This document shows, piece after piece, positions 9,531 through 20,728 of a stretch of DNA of 64,000 nt. This DNA is from Merluccius polli (lineage: Eukaryota > Chordata > Actinopteri > Gadiformes > Merlucciidae), in contig JAOPHQ010005710.1 in NCBI GenBank assembly GCA_030340625.1, positions 124,001 to 188,000 of the forward strand, in the 5' to 3' direction. The position numbers and the translations under genes are program-made. The notes beneath the pieces are model-generated. The model saw only the letters and a list, made by a program, of their open reading frames with translations, was not told the origin of the DNA and did no database searches. Position 1 is the stretch's first letter, and each line of letters starts with the position of its first letter.

Positions 9531-12500
9531 ATGCATCCACTTAAACTGATAACATGGAACATACGTGGCTTTCACACTCAGTCCAAAAGAATCAAAGTAA
9601 TCAATCACCTCACAAAGCTGAAGGCTGATGTATGCTTCTTACAAGAAACACATTTAACTGAAGCTGAACTCTCACTTCTCAAACTCAAGCAATTTGACAA
9701 AAATGTTTCATCCACGTTCAATAGCAAACAAAGGGGTGTCTCAATTCTGATAAACAAAAACATCCCTTTCATTCTAAATTCATCAGTTTGTGACCCAAAT
9801 GGAAGATTTATCATCATTAACGTTACAATCAGCCATACAACTCTCACATTAGCTAACATCTATGGTCCAAATAATGATGATGCATCTTTTTTCAATAACC
9901 TCGTCTCCCTCCTCCTTAATTCCTCAAATCTTATATTAGCTGGGGACTTCAACACTGTCCTTTAACCCCTCAATGGATCGTTCTGGTAACCATAACAAGT
10001 CACGGATCTGGCACTCATCTGAACTAATTAAACAATACATGATTGACTATGGTCTTGGCGATACTTGGAGAACAAGGAACCCATCTTTAAGAGAATACTC
10101 ATACACATCTTCGGTCCACCGATCCTCATCAAGAATAGACTTTTTTCTGGTCAGCAACTCCCTCATACAACAAATCTCTGAGAACACAATTCACTCTATT
10201 GTCATCAGTGACCATGCACCGGTCTCCTTATCCCTATCCCTGCAGTCAGATTCCAAACCTTCTACTAGGTGGCGCCTAAATACGTCTCTCCTAGAAGACA
10301 AAGACTTCACCACATTAATTAGAAATGAGTGGGCATCCTTTCTGGAGATGAACGACTCTCCAGAGACCTCCCCATCCACACTCTGGGAAACCGGCAAGGC
10401 CGTTATTAGAGGTGTAATCATATCATATTCTTCACACAAGAAAAAACAGCAACAGAAATTGGAAAATACATTAGAACAGAAAATCAAACACTTGACGAAC
10501 CAGCTATCTCACAATCCCTCAGATGATATACAAACCGAATTAAAACATTCACAAAGACAATTGGACAACATAATTCATAGGAAAACGCAGTTCTGCATCC
10601 AGCAACTCAAATATGATCAATTTCATCTCAGCAATATATCAGGAAAATTCTTAGCTAATATGCTACAACACCAGAAAAATAAATCAGTTATTCCATCCGT
10701 TCTCGACCCCACAGGCAAACCAACACAGGATCCGCATGAGATAAACAACAGCTTCAGACATTTCTACAGTGACTTGTATTCTGCCGGTAGTCAACCAACT
10801 CAATCTGAGATAGACCACTTTCTCAACTCTGTCCACCTTCCCTCACTATCCATGGATCAATCCAACTTGTTAGACCAACCAATTACAGTTGAAGAACTCT
10901 TCAAAGCACTTCAAAAGATGCCAAATAACAAATCACCTGGACCCGATGGACTACCGGCAGAATTTTACAAGCATTTTTGGGACATCTTATCACCACTATT
11001 CATCCGATTAACTGCTGATATTAAAAACACTTCCTCTATTCCAACACATATGAACACCGCAGTGATTACCCTCTTACTAAAACCTAACAAAGATCCAACC
11101 TATCCATCTAGCTACCGTCCTCTATCTCTGATTAATACGGATCTCAAAATTATCACCAGAACTTTAGCCACAAGAATAGAATCAGTTATGCCCACTATAA
11201 TTCACCAAGACCAGACAGGATTCATAAAGAATAGGCACGCCTCCGACAATATCCGCAGACTCTTCAATCTAATTGACATTTCACAAAAACAGCAGAATAA
11301 CACCATCATTGTGTCGCTGGATGCAGAAAAAGCTTTTGACAAAGTTAATTGGACCTTCCTTCTGACCACCCTCCACAGATTTGGCTTTGGAGAGTCGTTC
11401 ATCCATTGGATAAGAACACTATACACCGCACCTAAAGCCACTGTTGTCACCAATGGGATCATTTCACAAAGCTTCACACTGCACCAGGGTACCAGACAAG
11501 GATGCCCACTCTCTCCATCCCTATTTGCCATATTTATTGAACCACTAGCAGCAGCAATACGACAGAATAGCAAAATTCAAGGCATCCAAAATTCCAATTC
11601 AGAACACAAACTCAGTCTCTATGCTGATGATTTGTTACTATATCTACAATCTCCTCGTACCTCACTTCAAGAATCCTTCAATGTTATCAATCACTTTTCT
11701 AAAGTCTCCAACACAGTTAACTGGAAAAAATCAACAATATTACCCTTATCTGAAAACAGCTGGGATTCTACAGTCCACGATCCCACCTTCCCTCTTAACA
11801 CTGGTATAATCAAATATCTAGGTATTGTGATTTCCCCCAGGCTGTCAGAGCTCTTTAGCCTCAACCACGCTCCTTTACTACGAAAGATTGAAGATGACTA
11901 TAAACGCTGGAACAAACTCCCACTCACCCTAATTGGCAGAATAGCAACAGTCAAAATGAAAACCCTCCCTCAAATTAATTACCTCTTTTCAATGATACCG
12001 ACCACCCCTACTGACCATTGGTTCAAAACTCTAGATTCACTTACATCTCACTTTTATTGGAAAAACAAACCTTCAAGAATCGCACTTGCCACTCTGCAGA
12101 ACTCCAAACAACAAGGCGGTCTAGAAGCTCCAAACTTTCATCATTACTTTCTTGCTAGTCAGCTGCAATATCTCCTCAACTGGACACAGAACCCAAATTC
12201 CCACCCGTGGTTAGCATTAGAACAAAAATTAACAATCCCTCTCTCAATTGCAGATTTACCATTTCTATCACAAACAGTTAAAAAAATTGGATGCTTTCAA
12301 ACACATAACTATTAGCACCACTCTGACAGCCTGGTGGAAAACCAATAGAATCACTAAATCCACCCTAACACCTTGTAAACTCACTCCCATATGGCACAAT
12401 CCTGACTTCCTACTACACAAGACACCAATTCACTTCCCCAAATGGAAATCTAAAGGTATCACTCACCTCCACCACCTATTCGAAAATAACCAATTCCTAT

Positions 12501-13291
12501 CTTTTCACACAATTGTCCAGAAATATGGGGTTGGAAAAGACCAGTTCCTTCATTACCAACAATTGAAAGCAATAATTAGAACCAACATCAGTAAAACTAG
12601 CACTCTTGAACCTACACACACCATTGAACAGCTACTAAGAATTGCAGACCACCCACAAAAAATAATTTCTAAACTCTACCAAATGATTGCCGCTTCAACC
12701 TCCTCCATAACACTCCCAAAAGCAAAATGGGAAAATGACCTGGTCCTCCTTCCGACCCCAGATTTCTGGACAAATATCTGCAAGAATATATTCACTATGA
12801 CCTCAAACACCAACCTACAACTCATACAATATAAAACCATCCACAGGACTCACTTCACCCAAAGCAAACTATTCAAAATGGGAATATCTGACACAGACAT
12901 CTGCCCTCACTGCACGTTGGGGAGCACAGACACATATCTGCATGCCACCTGGAACTGTCACCCAGTCAGTCTCCTATGGACTTCAGTCACAAAGACACTT
13001 TCCACCATCTTGGACTGTAGAATCCCGCTCTCCCCCTCACTTTGTCTTCTAGGAGATACCACTTCTATCCCCATCCCACAGAAACTGAAATATCCAGTAC
13101 TTGTCTCTCTAACTATCGCCAAGAAAATAGTCTTTCAAAACTGGAAATCAAGAAACTCTTGTCACATAAACCATTGGATCAACCTAATATCAGAACACAT
13201 CCTTGCAGAAGAACTCTCAGCTCAAAAGAAGAACAATACATCAGCCTTCAAAGACATTTGGAACCCCTTCATATCCTTTCTTCAAACCTAG
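9531..13291 (+). pseudogene. L1 ORF2: endonuclease-reverse transcriptase with two frameshifts
   Basis: About 1,250 codons spread over three frames (9531-9965, 9973-12315, 12248-13291), the usual ORF2 length. The N-terminal part is an APE-type endonuclease: TWNIRGF, LQETHL, GDFNTVL, and later SDHAPV (about 10207). The reverse transcriptase region runs from about 10890, with KSPGPDGLPAEFY, YRPLSLINTD, SLDAEKAFDKVNW, GTRQGCPLSP and the catalytic YADD (about 11620). Near the C-terminus is a CPHC...H...C knuckle (about 12900-12960) typical of L1. The first frameshift is at 9961-9965 next to GDFNTVL, the second at about 12280-12300 beside an A run. Each is a single-base event near a short homopolymer, so sequencing error is a real alternative to decay. 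The intact protein would nick genomic DNA and prime reverse transcription. Confidence 0.9.
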
Positions 13292-13403
13292 CAATAACTT
13301 GGCCACTTACACTCCCTACAACACTGATACTCAACATTTGCACTCTCCCTCTCTCCCCCTGGTCATTATGCTGATAAACACTATCCCACTATCCCCCCCC
13401 CCC

Positions 13404-13455
<52 letters not shown>

Positions 13456-13463
13456 TCACACAT

Positions 13464-13512
<49 letters not shown>

Positions 13513-14110
13513 CAACCAGCAGCCCTCTCTGTAGATCTCCAATTCATACAGTAATACTGTATTTGTATATCTGCCTGTCTGTATGTATGTAATTGTCTGC
13601 CTGTTTGTCCACTTGTCTGTCCACTGGTCTATCTGTCTGTCCTCGTCCACTGTTCTGCTTGTCTGTATATTAGCATCTGCCTGTCTATTGTCTGTATCTG
13701 TTTCTCTGCCTGTCTGTTAGCGTCTGTCTGTCTACCGTCTGTATGTCTGTCCATTCGCCTGTCCGTTTACGTCCATCTGTATAATTAGCCTAATCCTGCC
13801 CTATTTGCCATCAGTTATTGTTTACAAGAAATTGTTGTTTTGTTTTGTTTTATTACCTTTATTTTATCTATTTATTATTTACCTTGCAATATCAGGGCCA
13901 TTACTGTTCTAGGGTATTAGGGGATGGCTTCCCTGCTTAGGCTGCTGCCCCCGCGACCCGACCCCGGATAAGCGGAAGAAAATGGATGGATGGATGGATG
14001 GATGGATGTGGGTCTGTCCGGAGTAATCACTGTCTGTACATAGTTTGAATTAAAAATAAAGCTGTCCTCCGACGAGGGGGGGTGGTGGCGGGCAAAAAGA
14101 GAAAAAAAAA
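13292..14110 (+). other. L1 3' UTR with simple-sequence blocks
   Basis: A C run (about 13395-13414), CT repeat (13415-13452), CA repeat (about 13468-13510), TGTCTG-rich text and four to five ATGG units at 13981-14006 after ggataagcggaagaaaatgg. An AATAAA lies at about 14054, followed by the terminal A run at 14102-14113. Confidence 0.75.
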
Positions 14111-14250
14111 AAATCTGCATGGGGCGTACGTGTGGGCACGTGCGTTAACCCCAACCCTAACCCCCCTACCCCAACCCACCCCAGACAACTAGCCCGGCGC
14201 CGCCAGGCTGCCGCAATGTTAATTGCGGCAATCAAGGCGTATGCGTGGGA
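14111..14250 (+). repeat. Remainder of ~190-bp repeat copy C
   Basis: It resumes with aaatctgcatggggcg and continues through the AACCCTAACCCCCC tract to CAATCAAGGCGTATGCGTGGGA. This shows that the L1 landed inside the third repeat unit. Confidence 0.85.
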
Positions 14251-14460
14251 TCATCATTTTAATAAAATGTGTTGGGTGTGTGTGGGTGTGTGTGCGTGGG
14301 TGGGGTGCGTTGTGGGATCATCATTTTAATCAAAATGTGTTGGGTGCGTGGGTGGGTGTGTGTGTGTGGTGGGTTGTGGGATCATCATTTTTATCATATT
14401 GATCTAAAATGTGTTGGGTGCGTGGGTGTGTGTGTGTGTGTGTGTGTGTGCTTGTGGTGA
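14251..14460 (+). repeat. GT-rich minisatellite, about three ~70-bp units
   Basis: Units start with GGGATCATCATTTT(A/T)AT and contain AAATGTGTTGGGTG followed by GTGTGTGGGTGG variants. The last unit expands into a pure GT run (about 14426-14450). Confidence 0.8.
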
Positions 14461-14741
14461 TGGTGTTTAACATATTATTGCTATCGTATCCTGTATCCGT
14501 AAGAACTAACAACAAGTCAGGGTGTAAAATGATAAATGTGTCTATTTCTCAGGATTTTAAAACTTAAGAGTGTCCGAGTGGTGTGACGTGCATAGGATCA
14601 AAACGAGGAGAAATAGGGGTCGTAAAACACAGCTGTCATTTTGGTATGCCGGATTTTAAAACTTTAAAGTGGTGTGAATGGGGGGAAGTCCTATATAGGA
14701 AGGTTACCTCCCCATAAATGACGTGTGAAAGTGTCGATTCC

Positions 14742-14748
14742 TATATAA
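14742..14748 (+). promoter_or_regulatory. TATA box upstream of the unknown ORF cassette
   Basis: TATATAA in the context tcctatataaaccggg, about 62 nt before the ATG at 14810. A second CTATATAGG lies at 14692-14699. The spacing fits RNA polymerase II initiation around 14770-14780. Confidence 0.5.
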
Positions 14749-14809
14749 ACCGGGTGTAACGGCCAGTTCGGAACTGACTTAGCATTGCTGCGTGCGGCTA
14801 GACACTTTC

Positions 14810-15010
14810 ATGGACTCCGAATCTGACAATAATTCAAGAAAAAGAACGCATTTCATAGGTGGCCAGACTCCGTTACAACGGTATCCTGTTTGTGACAAGC
14901 GTCCAGAGGCTAAAGAACATTCCGAAATACCGGCCTGGACAGACGAACAAATCAAGGTCTTGAAAAAGTTGGGAGGATACGCAAGAAGAATTCCATCTAC
15001 ACATGGCTAA
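14810..15010 (+). CDS. Unknown small hydrophilic protein, 66 aa
   Basis: The ATG at 14810 is the first in a frame open to 15010; an upstream GTG at 14792 is not needed. The product is highly charged, with a basic patch (SRKRTHF) at residues 9-15 that could be a nuclear-localisation signal, and an AWTDEQIKVLKKLGGYARR segment near the C-terminus predicted as a helix. I do not recognise the family. Its stop codon overlaps the ATG of the next ORF (15003), a compact arrangement unusual for vertebrate genes and more like a mobile or viral-type gene set. It lies just downstream of a TATA box. The alternative is a chance ORF; the overlap, codon-like composition and promoter argue mildly against that. 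Confidence 0.4.
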   Translation: MDSESDNNSRKRTHFIGGQTPLQRYPVCDKRPEAKEHSEIPAWTDEQIKVLKKLGGYARRIPSTHG

Positions 15011-15626
15011 TACAGGTACCCATTTTGATGTCTCTACTCCAAAACGTCGCATAAATATTGACGACGCTCAACTGCTCATGGAGCCTAATAGGAAAAGATC
15101 AGCACCTATGCATGTAGCACGTTTTTTGGATCAGAAAGCGTGGACCCCTTTGTACGAGTGGGATGTACCAGACTGTAGGGTTTCGGGGTATTTGTTCGAA
15201 CAAGGGGCTGTTTACCACTACATAAGAGAAGCTGATGAAATGTTCCTGCAAGGAGTAACACCGCACATTCGATTTCATGCCGAAGACTGGGCTTATTTCA
15301 GAAACAACATTTGTAAAGAGTTGAACAACTTGAAAGGATCATACATATTTTTCAGACAATGTCTGGACAGCACTGTTATTCATGAGGCCCGAAAGGGTAC
15401 TCTGCATGAAGGCAAGCTCTGCCCCCTTACGACTAAAGAATGGGAAACATGGTTTACCAATGGATTTCTCGTGCAGCGGAGCAAATGGGGGAAAGCGTTA
15501 GACATTTTTGAACGGATCGATACTTTGTTCAGATGGTATAAAGTGTTCAAGTCCTATGATGACCTCAAAACAAAGATTTTTAATGACGATTCTGGTGATG
15601 ATAAAGAAATGATTGCCACCCCTTGA
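15003..15626 (+). CDS. Unknown protein, 207 aa, weakly PC4-like
   Basis: Starts at ATG 15003, which overlaps the end of the previous ORF by 8 nt. N-terminal residues 12-38 are basic (TPKRRIN, PNRKRSA). Residues about 55-100 (VSGYLFEQGAVYHYIREAD, then HIRFHAEDWAYFRNNI) faintly resemble the strand-turn-IRE...W pattern of the PC4/p15 single-strand DNA-binding fold, and a second LCPLTTKEWETWF motif follows. This is by eye and unverified. The 3' end is acidic (NDDSGDDKEM). A GT at 15595 and a cag ending at 15703 would join this ORF in frame with the next one, removing about 109 nt, so the true product could be about 350 aa. No transmembrane segment or signal peptide. Function not assigned. Confidence 0.5.
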   Translation: MANTGTHFDVSTPKRRINIDDAQLLMEPNRKRSAPMHVARFLDQKAWTPLYEWDVPDCRVSGYLFEQGAVYHYIREADEMFLQGVTPHIRFHAEDWAYFRNNICKELNNLKGSYIFFRQCLDSTVIHEARKGTLHEGKLCPLTTKEWETWFTNGFLVQRSKWGKALDIFERIDTLFRWYKVFKSYDDLKTKIFNDDSGDDKEMIATP

Positions 15627-15703
15627 TATAAACATTGTGAGGAATATAGACATGCTAGTGTATTGTGATGATAATGCATGGCATATACTGTATGTTTGTA
15701 CAG

Positions 15704-16209
15704 GTAATGTGTCGGCTGACGCGGAGGTGCCTAATTGTAATACAAATCAACGCAATGATCACTCATGGGTGGACGAGCTGGGTATTGAGTTGGGTAAAAG
15801 AAACCTAACATTTCTTGCTCCCGAAGAATGCTTCTCTGAAAACGTGAGTAATCAACCACAACCTGAACTGGACGACTATGAAACCGACATGGAATTTCTT
15901 AACCCCGAAGAGGGTTTCTCTGAAGACGTGAGTAATCAAGTAAAATATGGGGCGGGTCTTGGACTGGACTACTATAAAACCGCCCCTGAGGAGCGCGATC
16001 CCACCGTTTACGATGTTATAGTGGTAATAATAGGATACTATCTACATGCATTTTTTCAGAAAAACGCTGTAAGAGACTGTGCATATTGTTTATATCTGGA
16101 TGATATATACAAAGAACATTGTAGTTCACGCTTTGACATATCCCCCTCACTTTGTCTTGAAGGTCATGTGGAGGAAATTAAAACTATCATCATGGTAGGA
16201 GTCCGTTGA
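15704..16209 (+). CDS. Third unknown ORF of the cassette, probably a 3' exon, truncated
   Basis: Open from 15613 to 16209 without a good upstream ATG (the first in-frame ATG is at 15652). A splice acceptor at tgtttgtacag (ends 15703) would put it in frame with the 207-aa ORF. It carries two copies of an acidic PEE(C/G)FSE(N/D)VSNQ motif about 27 residues apart, then a hydrophobic stretch (VYDVIVVIIGYYLHAFF) and a CAYCLYLDDIYKEHC pattern (CX2CX9HC) that could bind zinc. Residues after about 16145 belong to the neighbouring minus-strand element, so the natural C-terminus is lost. Family unknown. The repeated motif and cysteine pattern suggest real coding sequence. Confidence 0.4.
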
Positions 16210-19200
16210 GAAGACAAAATGCTTCTTAGCCACCATATGGTCAAGGGACTGGAGACAAATTCCCCTGGAGACAAATTCCCTACAGCCATCCTGGATGTAG
16301 AAAGCATCCTTCGGATAAGGCACATCTTCAGGAGCATCCTCCATCAAGTAGTGAAGCATTGCAGCCTTGTTGGTCTTATTGAAGAACCCATCAGCTGTGC
16401 CTAGGCTGGGAGGAACTGGGAAGAGTGAGTACCGCATCAGCTCATCAAGGTTGAGGGGTTCATCCAGGTTCTGTGACTTGATAAGCAGCATGAAGGCGAG
16501 GTCACTTTGTTCACGGTACTGCAATACCTGCAAAGATGAACAGGTGAACAATACTGTTTTCCTCAGTATGCCATGTATATATATATATATAATATGGCAA
16601 CAATTATATTTTCTATATGAGGAGTATGGGGTCTCATACCTTTCCTTGGGAGGCAGTGAGCTTGACTGTTTTGTTTGAGGCATCCATAGTCTTCAGCTTC
16701 AGCTTCTTGATTGGCTCAAAGAACAGCTCCTCGGAAGAGCCACTCACAAAGCGATCTTGGATGAAAGCTCTTTTGGACTCCTTACCAGCTGCCTCCGCAC
16801 GTAGGACATCAAACTCCACCTCTGGGGAAGCAGGGGCACCAGATGCGAGGCTGTAGAGGTGTTCTTTGTCAACCAAGGAGAAAGGATTGATAAGGTTTTG
16901 AATAGCAGAGATAGTACGCTGAACTGCCTCCTCTGACTTCTTCAGCTCTCTCCAGTTCTCAATGTTTTCCGGCCTTCAAGCTGTCAGGGTCATCCATGAG
17001 GTCACAGATCTCCAGCATCTTCTCAAAGTATTGAGCCAGAATTGACATGGTACGACACCATCGCTGGTAGGAACCATACATGGAGAAGAGACCTATGAAC
17101 CCACCTGAAAAGATAGTATTGTAATTAGATTTTTAGTAACACACAAGTAACAGTCGTTCCATGGCTTCACTGACTGTTTTGAGACAGAACAGTGCTTTCG
17201 CATATGCCTTCCCCTTCAGGACACCTTCGAGACAGCCACTAGTGACAAGTTCTGCCTCGATGAGGATTTCAGCGTAGCCTGAGCCCTTGCATTTGTGCGC
17301 TGTCACCATGCCCATGTAGTTCATCCCAGTATGGAAGGGTCCTGGGGTGACCACATGCTTTTCATACTGTGAAGGGTTTATGTGGAGTGTGTGTTGTTGA
17401 TGGCTGGTTTACAGCCTCACCTGGCCTGAGTCAGACTGATTGGACTCTGGCTGGGTGGGGCTGCACACCTGTGGTGCATGAGCAATCATGGCACCCAGGA
17501 TAAACCAGCCATCAACACACACACTCAAGGAGGAGCACCGTCATGACATGTACCATCAGCTCGGCGTATAACATCCAGCCTTAATCTCCGAATAAACACC
17601 TTGAACAACATCTACCCGTGTCCTGTGTCGGAGGGCCCCGAAAGAAAGCCACTTAGGTGGCGTGTGGCCGGACAACCCTGCCACACATACTCATCTGGGA
17701 ATTTCCAAATGAGAGGCAGGGCCTTCATGCAACCACCAAGGTCAAAGGTGTTGAGGACGTACTCCTGACCCACCTCCATGGTGGCCTCCTCAGACTGTTT
17801 TAGCAGCTCCTTTTGAGTAGACTTTGTTGTTTGCTGTGGGTGGAGTAAAAACTGCTCCCTCAGGAAATTTGGGTCTGACTCGGCTATAGATATGGACGGT
17901 GTTCAGGGTCTCAGGTATGTCAACCTTGAGAGAGCGTGTCTTGTTCCGCTCGTAGAGTGGGAGCATTCGTTGAATTTCCAGAGAGTTGGTGGCATCAAAT
18001 CCAGGTTTCACCTCCTGTATCATGATCCCACTGGTCCAGTTCACAACATTTGAGCCATGAATGTTTGGCGTTATTTTGTTAAGATTGTCCCACTCGAGAT
18101 GAAACACATAGTTCCCCTCACTGGTAATAATTTGTGGACCGAGAGAGATGGAAACCTCATTGAGGGCCTTGGTTAGAGCGGTCTCAAGTTCCAAGCCAAA
18201 GTCGTAGGTTTCACAGTGACCTAGCCTACTGAGAATAGTAGTCAGTTGTTTACCGCGATGAAGGTGACGTATAGTGGTACAGAGGAGGATATGCTTAGGT
18301 AACTTCCACTCTCCCTTTGTCACAGCACGGCAGATGTCCTGAAATAATAAAGAAAGCAATTAGCATTGAAGTGTTCAAGCAATTATAGTGTACACAAAAT
18401 AAAACGTATGCAATATTTAAAGGCAAAAAATATATCAAAGTGGAGAGTTATGTCATACCTGACTTATAGACAGCACAAGGCGTCTTGTCTTCTCACACTT
18501 CTCCAAGTCAGCATTACCAGAAATTATGAGGGTCAGGAACCTCATAAGATCAGATGGGAGGAGGTCATCCAAGGACATGACCAGATCATCATCGCAGCTG
18601 TGGGAGGCCAAGGAAGAGGATTTGACTCTCTGTATGTCCTCTGGATTGTATCACGAAGAAGGGCCACATCTTCATACTTGTCCGTGCTCCTCATCTTATA
18701 TGCATTTCTCACTGCATCTGGGATGGATAGGCTAGCACTGAATATCAAGATATGGGTGATACAACCCTTCAAATCTGCTGTGACCATAGAAATGCCAATC
18801 CCCTCATGCTCCTCAAGTTTTCTCTTCAGTTTCTCACTTCTGTACTCGGGATTGGGGAAGCCATTTTTCTCCAACTCTTGGGTGTAGACAAGACGCAGTG
18901 ATGCAAGCCACACAATCTTGTTCTGTCTGACCACTTGATCTTGAATGACATCAAGTACAGCATTAAATGACATCTGATGTGCAGCAGCCATGGTAGTCTG
19001 CTCTGTTTCACTGACAGGGTTGGTAGCAAGGGCTTTACCTCGGGATGTGATATGATTTGCATATTTCAGGTTGAATGACTTGCAACATGACTGATGGTAA
19101 TTCGCTTCTCTTGCAAAAAGGTCCTCACCTTGCACCATGCGATGTAGACGGTGAAGTCCAAGTTCAAAGGCTTGAGGCGTAATCTGTTTCCATATAGGCT

Positions 19201-19772
19201 CCTTCAATGCTCCCTCCTTAGCCTTATATACTGGGAACTTGATGCATCGTTTGGTCTTTCCCAATACTTTCGTTTCCAGCTTGCCACAGAAGATACACTC
19301 TGGGGGGAACAACTGCTTAGCTGAGGAGGACCCACATTTACGAGGTGAGCGTGATGTTGAAGCTTGCTGAGATGTCACAGTAGGTCTTTCCTGTAAGCGT
19401 CCCTGGTTCTTCGTAAACTTTTGGTAGCAGGCTCGATGATAACCAGTTGTTTCTAAATTGGCACCTACAAGACTGTCTGGAATGAGATTACAGGCATCCT
19501 CCATGCGAAACGGCGAATCAAGAGCTTCTTGGAGACGTCTATCACGAATGCTGTGTAGCAGAGCCAGCTTGTCAGTTGCAGACCCTTTAATTTTACTAAG
19601 TGGTGTGAAATCTGCATGCTCAAAGCCATGCACATGTAAAATACAATTTTCTGGACCATGGTCTTCTGACACCATCATCTCTCTTGGATTTCCTTGTAGC
19701 AGGAGTGAACTCCTCAGACTCACTATCATTTTCTTTCTTGTGTTTCTTTGACTTAGACTTAGACGTGGGCAT
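16150..19772 (-). pseudogene. Uncharacterised multi-exon element gene (fish/invertebrate repeat family), C-terminally truncated
   Basis: Exons with GT-AG borders on the minus strand: 19772-18459, 18338 to about 17690 (continuing after the solo LTR at 17362 to about 17150), 17104-16640, and 16527 to about 16160. The N-terminus is basic (MPTSKSKSKKHKKEN). Then come HGFEHADFTPLSKIKG, a cysteine-rich region (GYHRACYQKFTK, CIFCGKL, NYHQSCCKSF), then DICRAVTKGEWKLPKHILLC, RLGHCETYDFGLELETALT, FHTGMNYMGMVTAHKCKGSG and FSTDSYHDD. I recall this protein pattern from many repeated, unnamed genes in fish and cnidarian genomes, but I know no described function; this is memory, not a search. Frameshifts occur near 19660-19690 and about 17825. 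A solo LTR interrupts the exon at 17368-17685. The family's C-terminal half is absent: homology stops at about 16160. Confidence 0.6.
17368..17685 (+). mobile_element. Solo LTR with 5-bp target duplication
   Basis: 318 bp with TGTGAAGGG...CTGCCACA ends, flanked by catac on both sides (17363-17367, 17686-17690). AATAAA lies at about 17588 on the plus strand. It interrupts the coding exon of the minus-strand gene, between FPDE and the YEKHVVTPGPFHTG segment. It is unrelated to the 392-bp LTR family elsewhere in the window. Confidence 0.9.
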
Positions 19773-19851
19773 GATTAGCAATGATCACCAACTAGCCAAT
19801 TAGCTATTATAGTATAACAGTGTTGACTTTCTTTTTCCCTAATGTCTCCAA

Positions 19852-19931
19852 GGCAGCTTCAGCAGCTGATGGCCTTCAGTGTTACTGACGGAAGTCAGTA
19901 ACACTGAAGGCCATCAGCTGCTGAAGCTGCC
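19852..19931. repeat. Perfect 38-bp-stem hairpin
   Basis: Arm 19852-19889 and arm 19894-19931 are exact reverse complements separated by only ggaa. The hairpin lies about 80 bp upstream of the start codon (19772) of the minus-strand element gene. Confidence 0.95.
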
Positions 19932-20728
19932 ACACTTATTGCTCTAAGTTTCAAATTGATTCAAATCTAAATAAAAAAACTTGCCACAATATTTGTTAAT
20001 ATTAGTTACTTATCAGAAGCAGGAGAAAGAATAGGCTAGTCTACTTGTTTCAGTTTAAGCATACAGAAGACAATGTAAATTGACTTGGTAGGCTAGGCCT
20101 ACTAGATAACAGTTAAGAGTAAAGCAGTTAAATATGAATAATTCAAGTGAAGTGAATTAAATAAATTCATTAAAGGTCAATCAGTATATTAAGAGCTATT
20201 AAAGGTAAACTTACAGGCTGTACTTCTCAAGAGATCACAATGTATTTTAAGCAATAAATGTAACTTTCAGAAAGTATGGAGCTTGTTAAAATCAGTTAAC
20301 AGCTTATGTTCGTTTCCATAGCAACATTAACAAATATTGCAAGGAATGGAACCCTATAAGCATAATGGATCTGCTTTTTTGGAAATCCAGGGTGGCAACC
20401 ATATAGCCAGAAAAGACATACATGTGACAATATTTCAGGTGGGGATCATCAACATTTGTTTATTAGACATCTTAAAGATTGTAAAAATACAAAAGTTAGA
20501 AAAAATATATCAATAGGGTCCTTAGGTGAGGAGTTCCAGTGATCCAATGTCACTGATTTTTTGCATTTGTTGGTGTTTATTTGAGTTTTTATGCACCAAA
20601 CATCATCCAATCACAATCCTCATATCTATCAATTCCTCATGCAAAGACGAAGAGAAAATGGGGTGGATTGTGTCTGTAGGATGTATTGTTCATGATCATC
20701 ATGTTCATTAGTGTATTGATGTAGTTGC
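19932..20728. other. No gene seen
   Basis: AT-rich non-coding sequence, perhaps the remaining 5' flank of the minus-strand element. No terminal repeat was identified. Confidence 0.4.

Larger units (their letters stand above)
8004..14110 (+). mobile_element. Full-length L1-clade LINE
   Basis: A 6.1-kb element flanked by a 16-bp target duplication, aaatctgcatggggcg (7988-8003 and 14111-14126), and ending in an A run. The order is a 5' UTR with repeated gggagagagggctatggg units (8004-8063), ORF1, a ~550-bp inter-ORF region with an AC microsatellite, ORF2, and a 3' UTR with C, CT, CA and ATGG runs. The complete 5' end, long target duplication and near-intact ORFs point to a fairly recent insertion. 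Confidence 0.9.

Noticed and set aside
20526..20711. Short plus-strand ORF before the L2 tail
   Set aside because: No domain, AT-rich non-coding context, and a length expected by chance.
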